The notes beneath the pieces are model-generated. The model did no database searches. It saw only the letters and a program-made list of their open reading frames with translations, and had not been told where the DNA came from. 64,000 nucleotides of DNA from Nesterenkonia alba DSM 19423 (GTDB taxonomy: Bacteria > Actinomycetota > Actinomycetes > Actinomycetales > Micrococcaceae): the NCBI RefSeq assembly GCF_000421745.1, contig NZ_ATXP01000001.1:62001-126000 (forward strand). Direction: 5' to 3'. Each line of letters begins with the position of its first letter. Position 1 is the first letter of the stretch. A program made the translations under genes and the position numbers. This document shows, piece by piece, positions 9,544-19,263 of this stretch.

Positions 9544-11508
9544 ATGGAATGGGTCGCTCTGGCACTCTTCGTCCTGGCGATTCTCTTCGCCATCCCCTTC
9601 GGTATCGGTATGGCCGTGGGATACCCGCTCGGCAAACGAAAGGGACGTCGCGAAACCCAGAACGAGACAGTAGTCACCCCATCGACAAGACCATCGGTCC
9701 CGCCAAGGGGATCTCTGCCGTACGGAGGACCACAGGACGCTGGGCCTCAACAGGGCCAACCATGGGGTGGCGCACCTGGGCCCGATCCCTCCTGGCAACG
9801 AGGCGGCACACCGTCTGCGGCCCCTTCGGTGGCGTCGGACCGTCTCTCCACTGAGAGTCGAGTCATCAATGTAGCCCTCTATATCGGCGGACTGCTCATC
9901 ACCGCTGCGGCCCTGTCCTTCGTTGCCGTGGTGCAGAACGCCGCCGTGACGGCCATTGCTCTGTTGGCTGCTTTTCTCCTCTTCGCCGCCGCCGGATACC
10001 TCCTGGCCGTGGCCGTGCCCATGCTCAAGCCGGCTGGACTCGCCCTATTCGGCACATCTCTCGCGCTGTTCGCCGTCGCCGCCGTCCCCGTGAATCAGGC
10101 GTTCATTGGATTCGGGCAGCTCACCTGGTTGATCTTCAGTCTGGGGGGACTGGTGATCTACGGTGCCGCCGCGGTGCACTTGGATAGCCGGCTTCTTGGC
10201 TACCTGGTGATCCCCTTCCTCTACTCGGCCCTGTTTTCCAGCACCGCGGTGATCCAACCGGCGCTGGTCGTCACACTGACGGCCATCATCCTGCTGTGCA
10301 CACTTGTCCAGACGGCGATCCTTGCTCTGGGAGAACGGGTCCCGACTGTGTTGCGTCGTCCCTTCGGGCACCTACACTGGGCGGTTATCCCCGGGGTGAT
10401 CCTCGCCTGCGTCCTCATCGGCGATGAACTCGGCAGCTTCGACTACACCATCATCTTCACCGCCGCCACGTTCTACTACACCGTCAGTGCGGTGCGCCCG
10501 CCTGCGGCGGGCTTCACGGGAACGCTGCGGATCGTCTACGCCATGGCCGCTCGGGCTGCGGCCACTGCCGCGCTTATCAGTCTGATGAGTGGGTTCGACG
10601 CCGACCTGCAGCTTGCAGTGCTCATGCTGAGTCTGTGGTGTCTGCTGGTGCATCTATCCGTGGTGTACGGACCGGAGCGGAGTCGTAACGGCCAGGGAGT
10701 CGTGAGCCAGGTCGCGCGGTCAGCCAGTCTGGGCACGGCCCTGTTCCTCATCGCCGGTGGACACTTCCTGCTGCACATCGAGCTGTCCTCGAGAAGCGAA
10801 TCGGGACTCTACGAGCATCTCTGGGTCATCGCGGTGATGCTCGTCGCCTTGCTCATCTGCTTCCATGAGCTGCTCCATCACCGTCCTGAGCGGGCTCGGC
10901 GGTGGGTTCTACGCGCCTTCTTTGGTGCAGCTGTGCTGGGTTCTGTCTTCTTCACACCGCTCTACGCAGTGGCCTGGATGATTCTCTGGATGCTCACCGA
11001 ACTGCTGCTTTCCCGGCGCGAGGTCTTACTGGTCACCCAGCGGATCCTCGCAGTGGGTTTGGCTGCTGTCGTCGGCTGGGCCGTGGTGGATGCCACCGAG
11101 GATGTCGGCGTGTTCTCCGCAGTGCTGTTGATCGTCCTGCTGCTGACCTTAACCAATGAGGCTCTGACCCCGGCCGCCAGCCGCTCACCAGCGGTCTCCC
11201 TGGCTCATGCCATCAGTGCTGGGGTCTTAGCCAGCGTGCTGGCATTGATCGCGATCTTCTCCGATGGGCTCATCGTCCAGGTGGCGCCGCTGGCCGGGGC
11301 CGTGGCGATGATCGTCTTCGGCATGATCCGGGGGAGTCGGACTGGAGCCTACTGGGGTGCAGTTATCATTGTGCTCAGTGTGCTGTGGTCGCTACGCGAC
11401 ACTGCATGGGCCGTCATTGCGGTGCTTGGCCTGTTGCTCATCTCGGCCGGAGTCTGGCGTCTGATCGTCATCCAACGCCGTGGAGTTGCACGGCACCACA
11501 GTTCGTGA
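9544..11508 (+). CDS. unknown large polytopic membrane protein (654 aa)
   Basis: ATG 9544 is chosen because AAGGAGG at 9528-9534 lies 9 nt upstream; an in-frame start at 9502 lacks a ribosome site. An N-terminal helix (about residues 3-27) is followed by a basic stretch (GKRKGRRE) and a Pro/Gly/Gln-rich cytoplasmic linker to about residue 95. After that, nearly the whole protein consists of hydrophobic segments, well over ten, up to a basic C-terminal tail. No catalytic or transporter motif is evident to me. It occupies the space between tuf and the S10 operon and points in the same direction. A possible S10 promoter overlaps its 3' end. Function unknown. Confidence 0.8.
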   Translation: MEWVALALFVLAILFAIPFGIGMAVGYPLGKRKGRRETQNETVVTPSTRPSVPPRGSLPYGGPQDAGPQQGQPWGGAPGPDPSWQRGGTPSAAPSVASDRLSTESRVINVALYIGGLLITAAALSFVAVVQNAAVTAIALLAAFLLFAAAGYLLAVAVPMLKPAGLALFGTSLALFAVAAVPVNQAFIGFGQLTWLIFSLGGLVIYGAAAVHLDSRLLGYLVIPFLYSALFSSTAVIQPALVVTLTAIILLCTLVQTAILALGERVPTVLRRPFGHLHWAVIPGVILACVLIGDELGSFDYTIIFTAATFYYTVSAVRPPAAGFTGTLRIVYAMAARAAATAALISLMSGFDADLQLAVLMLSLWCLLVHLSVVYGPERSRNGQGVVSQVARSASLGTALFLIAGGHFLLHIELSSRSESGLYEHLWVIAVMLVALLICFHELLHHRPERARRWVLRAFFGAAVLGSVFFTPLYAVAWMILWMLTELLLSRREVLLVTQRILAVGLAAVVGWAVVDATEDVGVFSAVLLIVLLLTLTNEALTPAASRSPAVSLAHAISAGVLASVLALIAIFSDGLIVQVAPLAGAVAMIVFGMIRGSRTGAYWGAVIIVLSVLWSLRDTAWAVIAVLGLLLISAGVWRLIVIQRRGVARHHSS

Positions 11509-11514
11509 CACTAT
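11486..11514 (+). promoter_or_regulatory. candidate S10-operon promoter TTGCAC-N17-CACTAT
   Basis: TTGCAC at 11486-11491 lies inside the end of the preceding gene, and CACTAT at 11509-11514 follows 17 bp later, directly after its stop codon. The -10 is imperfect. If real, the S10 transcript has a leader of about 345 nt. Confidence 0.3.
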
Positions 11515-11864
11515 AGACAAGTTGCTCAGGGACAGATGCGTCCCGGCGTGCCCTCGGGGCCCGCTTCGAGCGAGAAAGCCCCACAAACAAGACCGGAACC
11601 TGCGGGTGCCGCTGTGCGCTCATCTCGAGTGTATTCAAAGCGACACGCCCGACCGCGGGGGACGGAGGCCGGCCGGCTGAGGAACCCGCATACCGCGGAT
11701 TCAGTCGGACCGGAGCGCCCATCAGGCCCCAAGGTCTGATATACGGGCGGCCGCAACTGCAGAAGGTGTTGAAGATCTTTCTGGGACTTCCGCGTCCTGA
11801 CCGCAGTGAGCAGGCCTGCCCGCGACGAACGATGTGAAAGCTGACCAGAAAGAGGCTCAACGCC
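11515..11864 (+). other. 350-bp gene-free leader of the S10 operon
   Basis: No coding frame, strong hairpin or recognisable riboswitch is apparent here. It is GC-rich and ends in an AGAGG ribosome site (11851-11855) 9 nt before rpsJ. Long leaders before S10 operons are sites of L4-mediated control in some bacteria, but I cannot identify such a structure here by eye. Confidence 0.5.
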
Positions 11865-12173
11865 ATGGCGGGACAGAAAATCCGCATCCGGCTGAAGTCG
11901 TATGACCACGAGGTCATCGACACCTCGGCCCGGAAGATCGTCGACACGGTCACGCGCGCAGGCGCCACGGTGGTCGGTCCCGTGCCGCTGCCGACTGAGA
12001 AGAACGTCTACGCCGTGATCCGTTCTCCTCACAAGTACAAGGACTCCCGCGAGCACTTCGAGATGCGCACACATAAGCGCCTCATCGACATCGTGGACCC
12101 CACACCGAAGGCTGTCGACTCCCTGATGCGTCTCGACCTGCCTGCAGACGTCAACATCGAGATCAAGCTCTAA
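11865..12173 (+). CDS. rpsJ: 30S ribosomal protein S10
   Basis: The 102-residue product has the standard S10 length and sequence: [31 protein letters not shown], the [20 protein letters not shown] loop and the IEIKL end. S10 is a 30S head protein and also the NusE partner of NusB in antitermination. ATG 11865 has AGAGG at 9 nt spacing. It opens the S10 operon, and rplC follows after 19 bp. Confidence 0.98.
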   Translation: MAGQKIRIRLKSYDHEVIDTSARKIVDTVTRAGATVVGPVPLPTEKNVYAVIRSPHKYKDSREHFEMRTHKRLIDIVDPTPKAVDSLMRLDLPADVNIEIKL

Positions 12174-12192
12174 GGGAGGTGCGCCAGAGACG

Positions 12193-12855
12193 ATGACTAA
12201 CATTTCCCGCACTGAACTGCCTGTGAAGGGACTGCTGGGCACCAAGCTCGGCATGACCCAGGTCTGGGACGAGGACAACAACATCGTTCCCGTCACCGTC
12301 ATCCAGGCTGACTCCAATGTCGTCACCCAGGTCCGCACTGAGGACACCGACGGCTACAACGCGGTGCAGATCGGCTACGGCCAGATCGACCCGCGCAAGG
12401 TGACCAAGCCCCTGGCTGGCCACTTCGAGAAGGCCGGGGTGACCCCCCGCCGCCACGTGGTCGAGGTCCGCACCTCCGACGCCGGCGACTATGAGCTTGG
12501 CCAGGACCTCTCCGTCGAGGTCTTCGAGTCCGGTCAGAAGGTCGACGTCATCGGTAAAACCAAGGGCAAGGGCTTCGCCGGTGTGATGAAGCGCCACGGC
12601 TTCGCCGGCGTGGGTGCCTCCCACGGCCAGCACAAGAACCACCGCAAGCCTGGCTCCATCGGTGGTGCCGCCACCCCGGGCCGTGTCTTCAAGGGCCAGC
12701 GGATGGCCGGCCGGATGGGCAACGCCCGCCACACCACGCACAACCTCACCGTCCACGCCGTGGACGCCGAGAAGAACCTGCTGCTCGTCAAGGGTGCCGT
12801 TCCCGGCCCCAAGGGCGGGGTCATCCTGGTCCGCACGGCAGTGAAGGGAGCATGA
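12193..12855 (+). CDS. rplC: 50S ribosomal protein L3
   Basis: The 220-residue product contains the L3 core with [16 protein letters not shown] near the N-terminus and the long [11 protein letters not shown]...SHG...[27 protein letters not shown] loop that reaches towards the peptidyl transferase centre. AAGGGAGG at 12172-12179 supports ATG 12193. The stop overlaps the region just before the rplD start, so the two are likely translationally coupled. Confidence 0.98.
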   Translation: MTNISRTELPVKGLLGTKLGMTQVWDEDNNIVPVTVIQADSNVVTQVRTEDTDGYNAVQIGYGQIDPRKVTKPLAGHFEKAGVTPRRHVVEVRTSDAGDYELGQDLSVEVFESGQKVDVIGKTKGKGFAGVMKRHGFAGVGASHGQHKNHRKPGSIGGAATPGRVFKGQRMAGRMGNARHTTHNLTVHAVDAEKNLLLVKGAVPGPKGGVILVRTAVKGA

Positions 12856-12860
12856 CCACT

Positions 12861-13481
12861 ATGGCTACCAAGGTATCCGTCGACCTCCCCGCTGAGGTCT
12901 TCGACGTCCCCACCAATAACGCCCTGATTCACCAGGTCGTCGTCGCCCAGCAGGCTGCTGCCCGCCAGGGGACACACAAGACCAAGACCCGCTCCGAGGT
13001 CTCCGGCACGACGGCCAAGCCGTTCCGCCAGAAGGGGACCGGCCGGGCTCGCCAGGGTTCGATGATCGCCCCGCACATGGTTGGCGGTGGCATCGTCCAC
13101 GGCCCAACCCCGCGCAACTACGCCCAGCGCACGCCGAAGAAGATGAAGGCCGCTGCCCTGCGCGGTGCCCTCTCTGACCGGGCTCGCAACGGCCGGGTGC
13201 ACGTGGTGGACTCCATCGCCGCGGAGAAGCCCTCCACTAAGGCAGCCAAAGAGGCTCTGGCCTCCATTGGCGGTCAGGGCCGGAACTGGCTGGTTGTTAT
13301 TGGCCGCGACGAGGACAACACCGCGCTGTCGGTGCGCAACCTCCCCGAGGTGCACACCCTCTACGCCGACCAACTGAACACCTATGACGTGCTCGTCGCC
13401 GACGACGTCGTGTTCACTCAGGCCGGTTATGACGCGTTCATCGCCCAGGCCACCGGAGCGAAGAAGGAGGACACCAAGTGA
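12861..13481 (+). CDS. rplD: 50S ribosomal protein L4
   Basis: L4 lines the exit tunnel and can repress S10 operons in other bacteria. The long loop motif [15 protein letters not shown] and the [22 protein letters not shown] segment are present. An earlier in-frame ATG at 12852 lies only one base after the AAGGGAG ribosome site (12844-12850), whereas ATG 12861 lies 10 nt after it, so I place the start there (206 aa). The stop overlaps the GTG of rplW by 4 bp (GTGA). Confidence 0.96.
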   Translation: MATKVSVDLPAEVFDVPTNNALIHQVVVAQQAAARQGTHKTKTRSEVSGTTAKPFRQKGTGRARQGSMIAPHMVGGGIVHGPTPRNYAQRTPKKMKAAALRGALSDRARNGRVHVVDSIAAEKPSTKAAKEALASIGGQGRNWLVVIGRDEDNTALSVRNLPEVHTLYADQLNTYDVLVADDVVFTQAGYDAFIAQATGAKKEDTK

Positions 13482-13786
13482 GCGTCCTGACTGAAAAGGA
13501 CCCCCGCGACGTCGTGATCGCCCCGGTGATCTCGGAGAAGTCCTACAACAACATCGACGAGGGCAAGTACACCTTCCTCGTCGCGACCTCGGCCACTAAG
13601 CCGGAGATCAAGTACGCCGTGGAGAAGATCTTCGGCGTCAAGGTCGACAAGGTCAACACGATCAACCGCCAGGGCAAGCGCCGCCGCACCCGCTTCGGGT
13701 GGGGTAAGCGCAATGACACCAAGCGTGCGGTCGTCACCCTCAAAGAGGGCTACGCAATTGACATCTTCGGAGGAGCCGCGGCCTAG
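13478..13786 (+). CDS. rplW: 50S ribosomal protein L23
   Basis: The 102-residue product has the L23 fold markers [20 protein letters not shown] and the basic loop [17 protein letters not shown] that anchors it in 23S rRNA domain III. L23 sits at the tunnel exit and docks trigger factor and SRP. The GTG start overlaps the rplD stop, with an AAGGAGG site inside rplD immediately upstream, indicating coupled translation. Confidence 0.97.
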   Translation: MSVLTEKDPRDVVIAPVISEKSYNNIDEGKYTFLVATSATKPEIKYAVEKIFGVKVDKVNTINRQGKRRRTRFGWGKRNDTKRAVVTLKEGYAIDIFGGAAA

Positions 13787-13819
13787 GTCGTGCGCGCCAC
13801 TTGATCGAAGGAAGAGAAC

Positions 13820-14656
13820 ATGGCTATCCGTAACCTCAAGCCGACCACACCGGGCCAGCGCGGCTCGTCCGTGGCCGACTTCGCAGAGATCACCCGGGAC
13901 ACCCCGGAGAAGTCCCTGCTGCGCCCGCTGACCAAGACCGGCGGCCGTAACGGCCAGGGCAAGATCACCACCCGCCACAAGGGGGGTGGCCACAAGCGCC
14001 AGTACCGCGTGATCGATTTCCGCCGCTCCGATAAGGACGGTGTCCCCGCCAAGGTCGCCCACATCGAATACGACCCGAACCGCACAGCGCGCATCGCCCT
14101 GCTGCACTACGCTGACGGCACTAAGCGCTACATCCTGGCCCCGGCCCGGCTGAAGCAGGGTGACGCCATCGAGTCCGGACCCAACGCGGACATCAAGCCT
14201 GGCAATAACCTGCCGCTGCGCCACATCCCGCTGGGTACTGTCATCCACGCGGTGGAGCTGCGTCCCGGCGGTGGCGCCAAACTGGGCCGCTCGGCCGGTG
14301 CCGGTATCCAACTGGTTGCCCGCGAAGGCAAATACGCCCAGCTGCGTCTGCCCTCTGGAGAAGTCCGCAACGTCGATGTGCGCTGCCGCGCCACTGTCGG
14401 CCAGGTGGGCAACGCCGAACAGTCCAACATCAGCTGGGGCAAGGCCGGACGGATGCGCTGGAAGGGCGTGCGCCCCACTGTCCGTGGTGTGGTCATGAAC
14501 CCCGTCGACCACCCGCACGGTGGTGGTGAGGGTAAGACCTCCGGCGGTCGCCACCCGGTCAACCCCAACGGTAAGCCCGAGGGCCGCACCCGCCGCCCGA
14601 ACAAGGAGAGCGACAAGCTCATCGTGCGTCGCCGTCGTAAGAAGAACAAGCGATAG
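13820..14656 (+). CDS. rplB: 50S ribosomal protein L2
   Basis: The 278-residue product is a full-length L2, needed for subunit association and the peptidyl transferase region. It carries [22 protein letters not shown] near residue 50, then [21 protein letters not shown] with the conserved His near the C-terminus, and a very basic tail. GAAGGA before ATG 13820 is a good ribosome site. rpsS follows after 12 bp. Confidence 0.98.
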   Translation: MAIRNLKPTTPGQRGSSVADFAEITRDTPEKSLLRPLTKTGGRNGQGKITTRHKGGGHKRQYRVIDFRRSDKDGVPAKVAHIEYDPNRTARIALLHYADGTKRYILAPARLKQGDAIESGPNADIKPGNNLPLRHIPLGTVIHAVELRPGGGAKLGRSAGAGIQLVAREGKYAQLRLPSGEVRNVDVRCRATVGQVGNAEQSNISWGKAGRMRWKGVRPTVRGVVMNPVDHPHGGGEGKTSGGRHPVNPNGKPEGRTRRPNKESDKLIVRRRRKKNKR

Positions 14657-14668
14657 GAGCCTGGAAAC

Positions 14669-14950
14669 ATGCCACGCAGCTTGAAGAAGGGCCCCTTCGT
14701 TGATCAGCACCTGTACCTCAAAGTCCAGGCTGAGAACGAAAAGGGCACCAAGAACGTCATCAAGACCTGGTCCCGCCGTTCCATGATCATCCCTGACATG
14801 CTCGGCCACACCATTGCCGTGCACGACGGCCGCAAGCACATCCCCGTGTTCATCACCGAGTCGATGGTCGGGCACAAGCTCGGCGAGTTCGCTCCGACCC
14901 GGACTTTCCGCGGACATGTGAAGGACGACAAGAAGGGCAAGCGCCGCTAA
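14669..14950 (+). CDS. rpsS: 30S ribosomal protein S19
   Basis: The 93-residue product is typical of S19: [15 protein letters not shown] at the start, the [26 protein letters not shown] core and the GEFAPTRTF segment. S19 pairs with S13 in the 30S head near the A-site finger. AGGAG upstream of ATG 14669 lies at the rplB stop. A short 38-bp gap separates it from rplV. Confidence 0.98.
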   Translation: MPRSLKKGPFVDQHLYLKVQAENEKGTKNVIKTWSRRSMIIPDMLGHTIAVHDGRKHIPVFITESMVGHKLGEFAPTRTFRGHVKDDKKGKRR

Positions 14951-14988
14951 GCGCTGTCCCTCTGACGAGAGACGAGAGAAGGAAAGCA

Positions 14989-15354
14989 ATGGAAGCCAAG
15001 GCAATTGCGCGCTACCTGCGTGTGACGCCTATGAAGGCCCGGCGCGTCGTCGACCTTGTCCGCGGCAAGCAGGCCAATGAGGCGCTGGCGATCCTCCAGT
15101 TCGCCCCCCAGGGTGCCTCTGAGCCGGTGTACAAGGTCGTCGCCTCCGCTATGGCCAACGCCCGGCAGCACGCCGACCGTGCAGGAGTCGCCTTCAACGA
15201 GGACGACTACTACATCACCGAGGCGCGCGTCGACGAAGGCCCCACCATGAAGCGGTTCCGTCCCCGTGCGCAGGGACGTGCCTACCGCATCAACAAGCGC
15301 ACCAGCCACGTGACCATCGTGGTCGGCACAGAAGAGAAAGGTGGAGATCAGTAG
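14989..15354 (+). CDS. rplV: 50S ribosomal protein L22
   Basis: The 121-residue product shows the L22 pattern ([23 protein letters not shown], then a beta hairpin around [20 protein letters not shown] that forms part of the exit-tunnel constriction and is a known macrolide-resistance site). The hairpin sequence looks unaltered. GAAGGAAAG precedes ATG 14989. The TAG stop shares its last base with the GTG start of rpsC. Confidence 0.98.
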   Translation: MEAKAIARYLRVTPMKARRVVDLVRGKQANEALAILQFAPQGASEPVYKVVASAMANARQHADRAGVAFNEDDYYITEARVDEGPTMKRFRPRAQGRAYRINKRTSHVTIVVGTEEKGGDQ

Positions 15355-16148
15355 TGGGACAGAAGATCAACCCCAATGGTTTCCGTCTGGGCATCACCAC
15401 TGACCACGTCTCCCACTGGTACGCCGACTCCACCAAACCGGGTCAGCGCTACATGGACTACGTGAAGGAAGATGTCCAGATTCGCGAGCTGCTGGCCAAG
15501 TCCGTGGAACGGGCCGGTATCTCCAAGGTCGAGATCGAACGCACCCGTGACCGGGTGCGCGTCGACATCCACACCGCACGGCCGGGTATCGTCATCGGTC
15601 GCCGCGGTGCGGAAGCCGACCGGATTCGCGCCGAGCTGGAGAAGCTCACCAAAAAGCAGATCCAGCTCAACATTCTCGAGGTGAAGAACCCCGAGACCGA
15701 CGCTCAGCTCATCGCCCAGGGAGTCGCCGAGCAGCTCGCTGCTCGTGTGGCCTTCCGGCGTGCTATGAAGAAGGCGATCTCCTCGGCCATGCGTGCCGGT
15801 GCCAAGGGCATCCGGATCCAGTGCTCCGGGCGTCTCGGCGGGGCTGAGATGTCGCGTTCGGAGTTCTACCGCGAAGGCCGTGTTCCCCTGCACACTTTGC
15901 GGGCCAACATCGACTTCGGTAAGCACGAGGCGAAGACCACCTTCGGTCGTATCGGCGTGAAGGTTTGGGTCTACAAGGGTGACCTCACTGATAAGGAACT
16001 CGCCGCTCAGCAGGCCTCCCAGCCTTCGGGTCGGGGCCGCGGCGGACGCAGCGGTGGTGGCGAACGCCGTCGCCGCGGCGGAGGACGTCGTGAAGGCGCC
16101 GGCGCAGCAGCCGGTGCCGCACCTGCCGCAGAAGGAGGGCAGAACTGA
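15354..16148 (+). CDS. rpsC: 30S ribosomal protein S3 with Gly/Arg/Ala-rich tail
   Basis: [14 protein letters not shown] opens the protein. A KH domain with [13 protein letters not shown] follows, and the C-terminal S3 domain carries the [13 protein letters not shown] and [16 protein letters not shown] motifs; these basic helices contribute to mRNA entry and helicase activity. After about residue 220 a low-complexity tail rich in Gly, Arg and then Ala extends the protein to 264 residues, as is common in high-GC actinobacteria. GTG 15354 overlaps the rplV stop, and the TGA stop overlaps the rplP ATG. Confidence 0.98.
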   Translation: MGQKINPNGFRLGITTDHVSHWYADSTKPGQRYMDYVKEDVQIRELLAKSVERAGISKVEIERTRDRVRVDIHTARPGIVIGRRGAEADRIRAELEKLTKKQIQLNILEVKNPETDAQLIAQGVAEQLAARVAFRRAMKKAISSAMRAGAKGIRIQCSGRLGGAEMSRSEFYREGRVPLHTLRANIDFGKHEAKTTFGRIGVKVWVYKGDLTDKELAAQQASQPSGRGRGGRSGGGERRRRGGGRREGAGAAAGAAPAAEGGQN

Positions 16149-16564
16149 TGCTGATGCCCAAGCGCGTCAAGTACCGCAAGCCACACAAGCCTAAGCGCGG
16201 TGGCCAGGCCAAGGGCGGCACCGAGCTGGCCTTCGGCGAGTACGGCATCCAGGCGCTGAGCCCGGCCTATGTGACCAACCGTCAGATCGAGTCGGCTCGT
16301 ATTGCCATGACCCGTCACATCAAGCGTGGTGGCAAGGTCTGGATCAACATCTACCCCGACCACCCGCTCACGAAGAAGCCAGCCGAAGTCCGTATGGGTT
16401 CCGGTAAGGGTTCCCCGGAGTGGTGGGTCGCCAACGTCAAGCCCGGACGCGTGATGTTCGAGCTGTCCGGTGTCAGCGACGAGGTGGCCAAGGAGGCCCT
16501 CCGCCTGGCAATCCACAAGCTGCCGTTGAAGGCACGCGTGATCAGCCGAGAGAGTGGTGAGTGA
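16148..16564 (+). CDS. rplP: 50S ribosomal protein L16
   Basis: The 138-residue product is standard for L16: [17 protein letters not shown] at the start, the GEYGIQAL strand, the [17 protein letters not shown] helix and the [14 protein letters not shown] loop near the A-site tRNA elbow. The ATG overlaps the rpsC stop by one base. rpmC starts one base after its stop codon. Confidence 0.98.
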   Translation: MLMPKRVKYRKPHKPKRGGQAKGGTELAFGEYGIQALSPAYVTNRQIESARIAMTRHIKRGGKVWINIYPDHPLTKKPAEVRMGSGKGSPEWWVANVKPGRVMFELSGVSDEVAKEALRLAIHKLPLKARVISRESGE

Positions 16565-16565
16565 C

Positions 16566-16838
16566 ATGGCAGTCGGTTCCAAAGACCTGACGGTGGACAA
16601 GCTCGCAACGATGACCCAGGATGAGCTCGCTGAGCGTCTCCGCGGCGCAAAGGAAGAGCTGTTCAACCTCCGGTTCCAGGCCGCCACCGGTCAGCTGGAG
16701 AACTCCGCCCGGCTCAAGGCCGTCAAGCGGGATATCGCCCGCATTTACACCATCCTGCGCGAGCGTGAGCTCGGTATCCGGGAAGCCGTGGATGCACCCG
16801 CCGAGGCAGCTGACTCGGATGAGAGTGAAGAGGACTGA
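16566..16838 (+). CDS. rpmC: 50S ribosomal protein L29
   Basis: The 90-residue product carries the two-helix L29 fold ([52 protein letters not shown]) and then an acidic Ala/Glu/Asp tail. ATG 16566 is preferred: GGTGAG within the end of rplP lies just upstream, whereas an earlier in-frame GTG at 16554 would add four residues atypical of the family. L29 sits beside L23 at the tunnel exit. rpsQ starts three bases after the stop. Confidence 0.95.
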   Translation: MAVGSKDLTVDKLATMTQDELAERLRGAKEELFNLRFQAATGQLENSARLKAVKRDIARIYTILRERELGIREAVDAPAEAADSDESEED

Positions 16839-16840
16839 GT

Positions 16841-17155
16841 ATGACTGAGCAGAACACAACCACCGCCGCCCCGACCAACGCGGCACAGAGCGACGCCGCC
16901 TCGGAGCGTAACTACCGTAAGAACCTCCGTGGAGTGGTGGTCTCCGACAAGATGGACAAGACGATTGTCGTCGAAGTCGAAGACCGCAAAAAGCACTCCC
17001 TGTACGGCAAGGTCATGAAGCGGCACAAGAAGTTCAAGGCCCACGACGAGAACGAAGAAGCCGGCATCGGCGATATCGTTCAGATCTCTGAGACCCGCCC
17101 CCTCTCCGCCACCAAGCGGTGGCGCCTGGTGCGGATCGTAGAGAAGGCGAAGTAG
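16841..17155 (+). CDS. rpsQ: 30S ribosomal protein S17
   Basis: S17 is a primary 16S rRNA-binding protein. The core [23 protein letters not shown]...[16 protein letters not shown] and the [24 protein letters not shown] end are all present. The N-terminus carries an extra Thr/Ala-rich segment of about 22 residues (104 aa in total versus about 85-90 usual). It is the last gene of the first ribosomal unit; the hairpin at 17177-17222 follows immediately. Confidence 0.97.
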   Translation: MTEQNTTTAAPTNAAQSDAASERNYRKNLRGVVVSDKMDKTIVVEVEDRKKHSLYGKVMKRHKKFKAHDENEEAGIGDIVQISETRPLSATKRWRLVRIVEKAK

Positions 17156-17176
17156 GACTTCTTCCCACCGCGCAGT

Positions 17177-17222
17177 ACGTCGGGGCTCGGCTCGCTCATC
17201 ACGGCGAGTTGGGCCCCGACGT
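17177..17222 (+). terminator. terminator between rpsQ and rplN
   Basis: ACGTCGGGGC at 17177-17186 pairs with GCCCCGACGT at 17213-17222 (10 bp). An inner CTCGC/GCGAG pairing (17191-17195 with 17204-17208) extends the hairpin. It lies 21 bp after the rpsQ stop and splits the usual S10-spc transcription unit. Confidence 0.75.
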
Positions 17223-17238
17223 CGTTGTGCGCTATGAT
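17209..17238 (+). promoter_or_regulatory. promoter TTGGGC-N18-TATGAT for the spc operon (rplN)
   Basis: TATGAT at 17233-17238 is a near-consensus -10, and TTGGGC at 17209-17214 lies 18 bp upstream, overlapping the 3' arm of the terminator. The resulting leader would be about 225 nt. The rest of the 17239-17469 gap holds no clear gene or second hairpin. Confidence 0.55.
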
Positions 17239-17469
17239 ATTGAAGTTGTGCGCCCGTGTGCGTTGGTTTCGTGAAGAATCCGCCGCGGACAGCGCACGTC
17301 CCCCAAGGTCGCCTCGGCCATCCGCCACATAGGGTGCTCATCATGAGCCATGGCGTGTGGGTAAGCGGCGGGGGAGCGATGACACATCAATTGAAGTTCC
17401 ACCAGGCTCGCCGGTCCGTTGAAGGGCCCACCAGTGTGCGAGGACCAGTGCGACGACAGGAGAAACCAC

Positions 17470-17841
17470 GTGATTCAGCAGGAATCGCGGCTGAAGATCG
17501 CCGATAACACCGGTGCCAAGGAAATCCTTGTCATCCGCGTGCTCGGCGGATCCGGACGCCGCTACGCAGGTATTGGCGATACGTTCGTCGCCACCGTCAA
17601 GGACGCCATCCCCGGCGGCAACGTCAAGAAGGGCGACGTCGTCAAGGGTGTGCTCGTGCGCTCGAAGAAGAAGACCCGCCGCAGCGACGGCTCCTACATC
17701 TCCTTCGACGAGAACGCCGCCGTCATCCTCAAGGGCGACACCCCTGAGCCACGCGGGACCCGTATCTTCGGGCCCGTGGGTCGTGAACTGCGTGACAAGC
17801 GGTTCATGAAGATCGTCTCGCTCGCTCCGGAGGTGCTCTGA
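17470..17841 (+). CDS. rplN: 50S ribosomal protein L14
   Basis: The L14 signature runs from [19 protein letters not shown] through [10 protein letters not shown] and [17 protein letters not shown] to the ARIF-like [16 protein letters not shown] segment that faces the subunit interface. GTG 17470 matches the family N-terminus and follows ACAGGAGAAACC; the longer in-frame start at 17419 gives residues foreign to L14. Length 123 aa. It opens the spc operon downstream of its own promoter, with rplX three bases after its stop. Confidence 0.97.
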   Translation: MIQQESRLKIADNTGAKEILVIRVLGGSGRRYAGIGDTFVATVKDAIPGGNVKKGDVVKGVLVRSKKKTRRSDGSYISFDENAAVILKGDTPEPRGTRIFGPVGRELRDKRFMKIVSLAPEVL

Positions 17842-17844
17842 GTC

Positions 17845-18171
17845 ATGGCCAAGATCAAAAAAGATGACCTCGTCCAGGTGCTCACCGGCAAGGACAAGGG
17901 CAAGCAGGGCAAAGTGCTCGAGGTGATCCCTAAGCGCGACCGCGTCGTCGTCGAGGGCATCAACCGGGTCAAGCGCCACCTGCGCGCCGGCCAGTTCGGC
18001 AACACCGAAGGCGGCATCGTGGAGTCCGAGGCTCCCATCCACATCTCCAACGTCGCCGTCGTCGACCCGGAGACCGGCAAGCCGACGCGCGTGGGCTACC
18101 GCTTCGAAGAGGTCGACGGTGAGACCAAGAAGGTCCGCTACGCCAAGGCCTCCGGGAAGGAGCTGTCATGA
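17845..18171 (+). CDS. rplX: 50S ribosomal protein L24
   Basis: The 108-residue product has the KOW motif ([31 protein letters not shown]) typical of L24, an assembly initiator protein. The C-terminal half carries [35 protein letters not shown] 17845 follows GGAGGTGCTCTGAGTC. Its stop overlaps the rplE start by 4 bp (ATGA). Confidence 0.98.
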   Translation: MAKIKKDDLVQVLTGKDKGKQGKVLEVIPKRDRVVVEGINRVKRHLRAGQFGNTEGGIVESEAPIHISNVAVVDPETGKPTRVGYRFEEVDGETKKVRYAKASGKELS

Positions 18172-18743
18172 CCGAGACGATTGAAACCCCGGTGAAGATC
18201 ACCCCCCGCCTGAAGTCCAAGTACCGCGAGGAAATCCGCCAGGCGCTGCAGAACGAGTTCGGCTACGACAACGTGATGCAGGTTCCTGGCCTGGTCAAGG
18301 TCGTGGTGAACATGGGTGTGGGCGAGGCAGCCCGCGATTCCAAGCTCATCACCGGTGCCGTCGAAGACCTCACCGCCATCACCGGTCAGAAGCCCAAGGT
18401 CACCCGCGCTAAGAAGTCCATCGCCCAGTTCAAACTGCGCGAAGGCCAGCCCATCGGTGCCCACACCACGCTGCGTGGGGACCGGATGTGGGAGTTCCTC
18501 GACCGCCTCATCACCTTCGCGCTGCCGCGCATCCGCGACTTCCGCGGCCTGAGCGATAAGCAGTTCGACGGTAACGGTAACTACACCTTCGGTCTGACCG
18601 AGCAGTCGGTCTTCCACGAAATCGACCAGGACAAGATCGACCGTCCTCGCGGTATGGACATCACTGTGGTGACCACCGCAACTACCGACGACGAAGGCCG
18701 GGCGCTGCTACGCGCACTGGGCTTCCCGTTCAAGAGCGAGTAA
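18168..18743 (+). CDS. rplE: 50S ribosomal protein L5
   Basis: The 191-residue product contains the L5 hallmarks: [14 protein letters not shown] near the N-terminus, [15 protein letters not shown], the [20 protein letters not shown] loop that contacts P-site tRNA, and the [21 protein letters not shown] end. It binds 5S rRNA together with L18. The gene normally followed by rpsN here is followed by a 101-bp gap and then rpsH. Confidence 0.98.
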   Translation: MTETIETPVKITPRLKSKYREEIRQALQNEFGYDNVMQVPGLVKVVVNMGVGEAARDSKLITGAVEDLTAITGQKPKVTRAKKSIAQFKLREGQPIGAHTTLRGDRMWEFLDRLITFALPRIRDFRGLSDKQFDGNGNYTFGLTEQSVFHEIDQDKIDRPRGMDITVVTTATTDDEGRALLRALGFPFKSE

Positions 18744-18844
18744 AACCCGTACGACGCCGACAGGTCCCTTCACCAGAGCCCCTCACTGTCAAGCAGGGGA
18801 GTTCCGGAGATGAGGAAACCGCGGCAGAAAGGGCATAAGCCCCT

Positions 18845-19243
18845 ATGACCATGACCGATCCCGTCGCAGACATGCTGACGCGTCTGCGCAACGCCAACTC
18901 GGCCTATCACGACCAGGTCTCCATGCCCAGCTCCAAGCTGAAGACCCGTGTGGCTGACATCCTCAAGGCCGAGGGCTACATCACCGACTGGCGTGAAGAA
19001 GAGGCCGAGGTCGGCAAAACGCTGATCATCGACCTGAAGTTCGGCCCGAACCGTGAGCGTTCGATCGCCGGCCTGCGCCGTATCTCCAAGCCCGGTCTCC
19101 GGGTCTATGCCAAGTCCGACAACCTGCCCCACGTGCTGGGCGGCCTCGGCATTGCCATCCTGTCCACCTCCTCCGGTCTGCTCACCGACCGGCAGGCAGC
19201 CAAGAAGGGTGTGGGCGGGGAAGTCCTCGCCTACGTCTGGTAA
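18845..19243 (+). CDS. rpsH: 30S ribosomal protein S8
   Basis: The 132-residue product is a normal S8: [15 protein letters not shown], the [17 protein letters not shown] helix, and the C-terminal [33 protein letters not shown] 16S-binding domain with the conserved STS..G pattern. S8 represses the spc operon in E. coli by binding near rplE; the 18744-18844 gap contains no obvious mimic that I can confirm. Two start codons, ATG 18845 and ATG 18851, are possible, and AAAGGG upstream fits either. Confidence 0.97.
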   Translation: MTMTDPVADMLTRLRNANSAYHDQVSMPSSKLKTRVADILKAEGYITDWREEEAEVGKTLIIDLKFGPNRERSIAGLRRISKPGLRVYAKSDNLPHVLGGLGIAILSTSSGLLTDRQAAKKGVGGEVLAYVW

Positions 19244-19263
19244 CCGGAAGGAGTCGAAGCACT

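Noticed and set aside
13427-15004. 525-codon minus-strand frame opposite rplW-rplB-rpsS
   Set aside because: It spans several confirmed ribosomal genes in antisense, with no domain or start signal.
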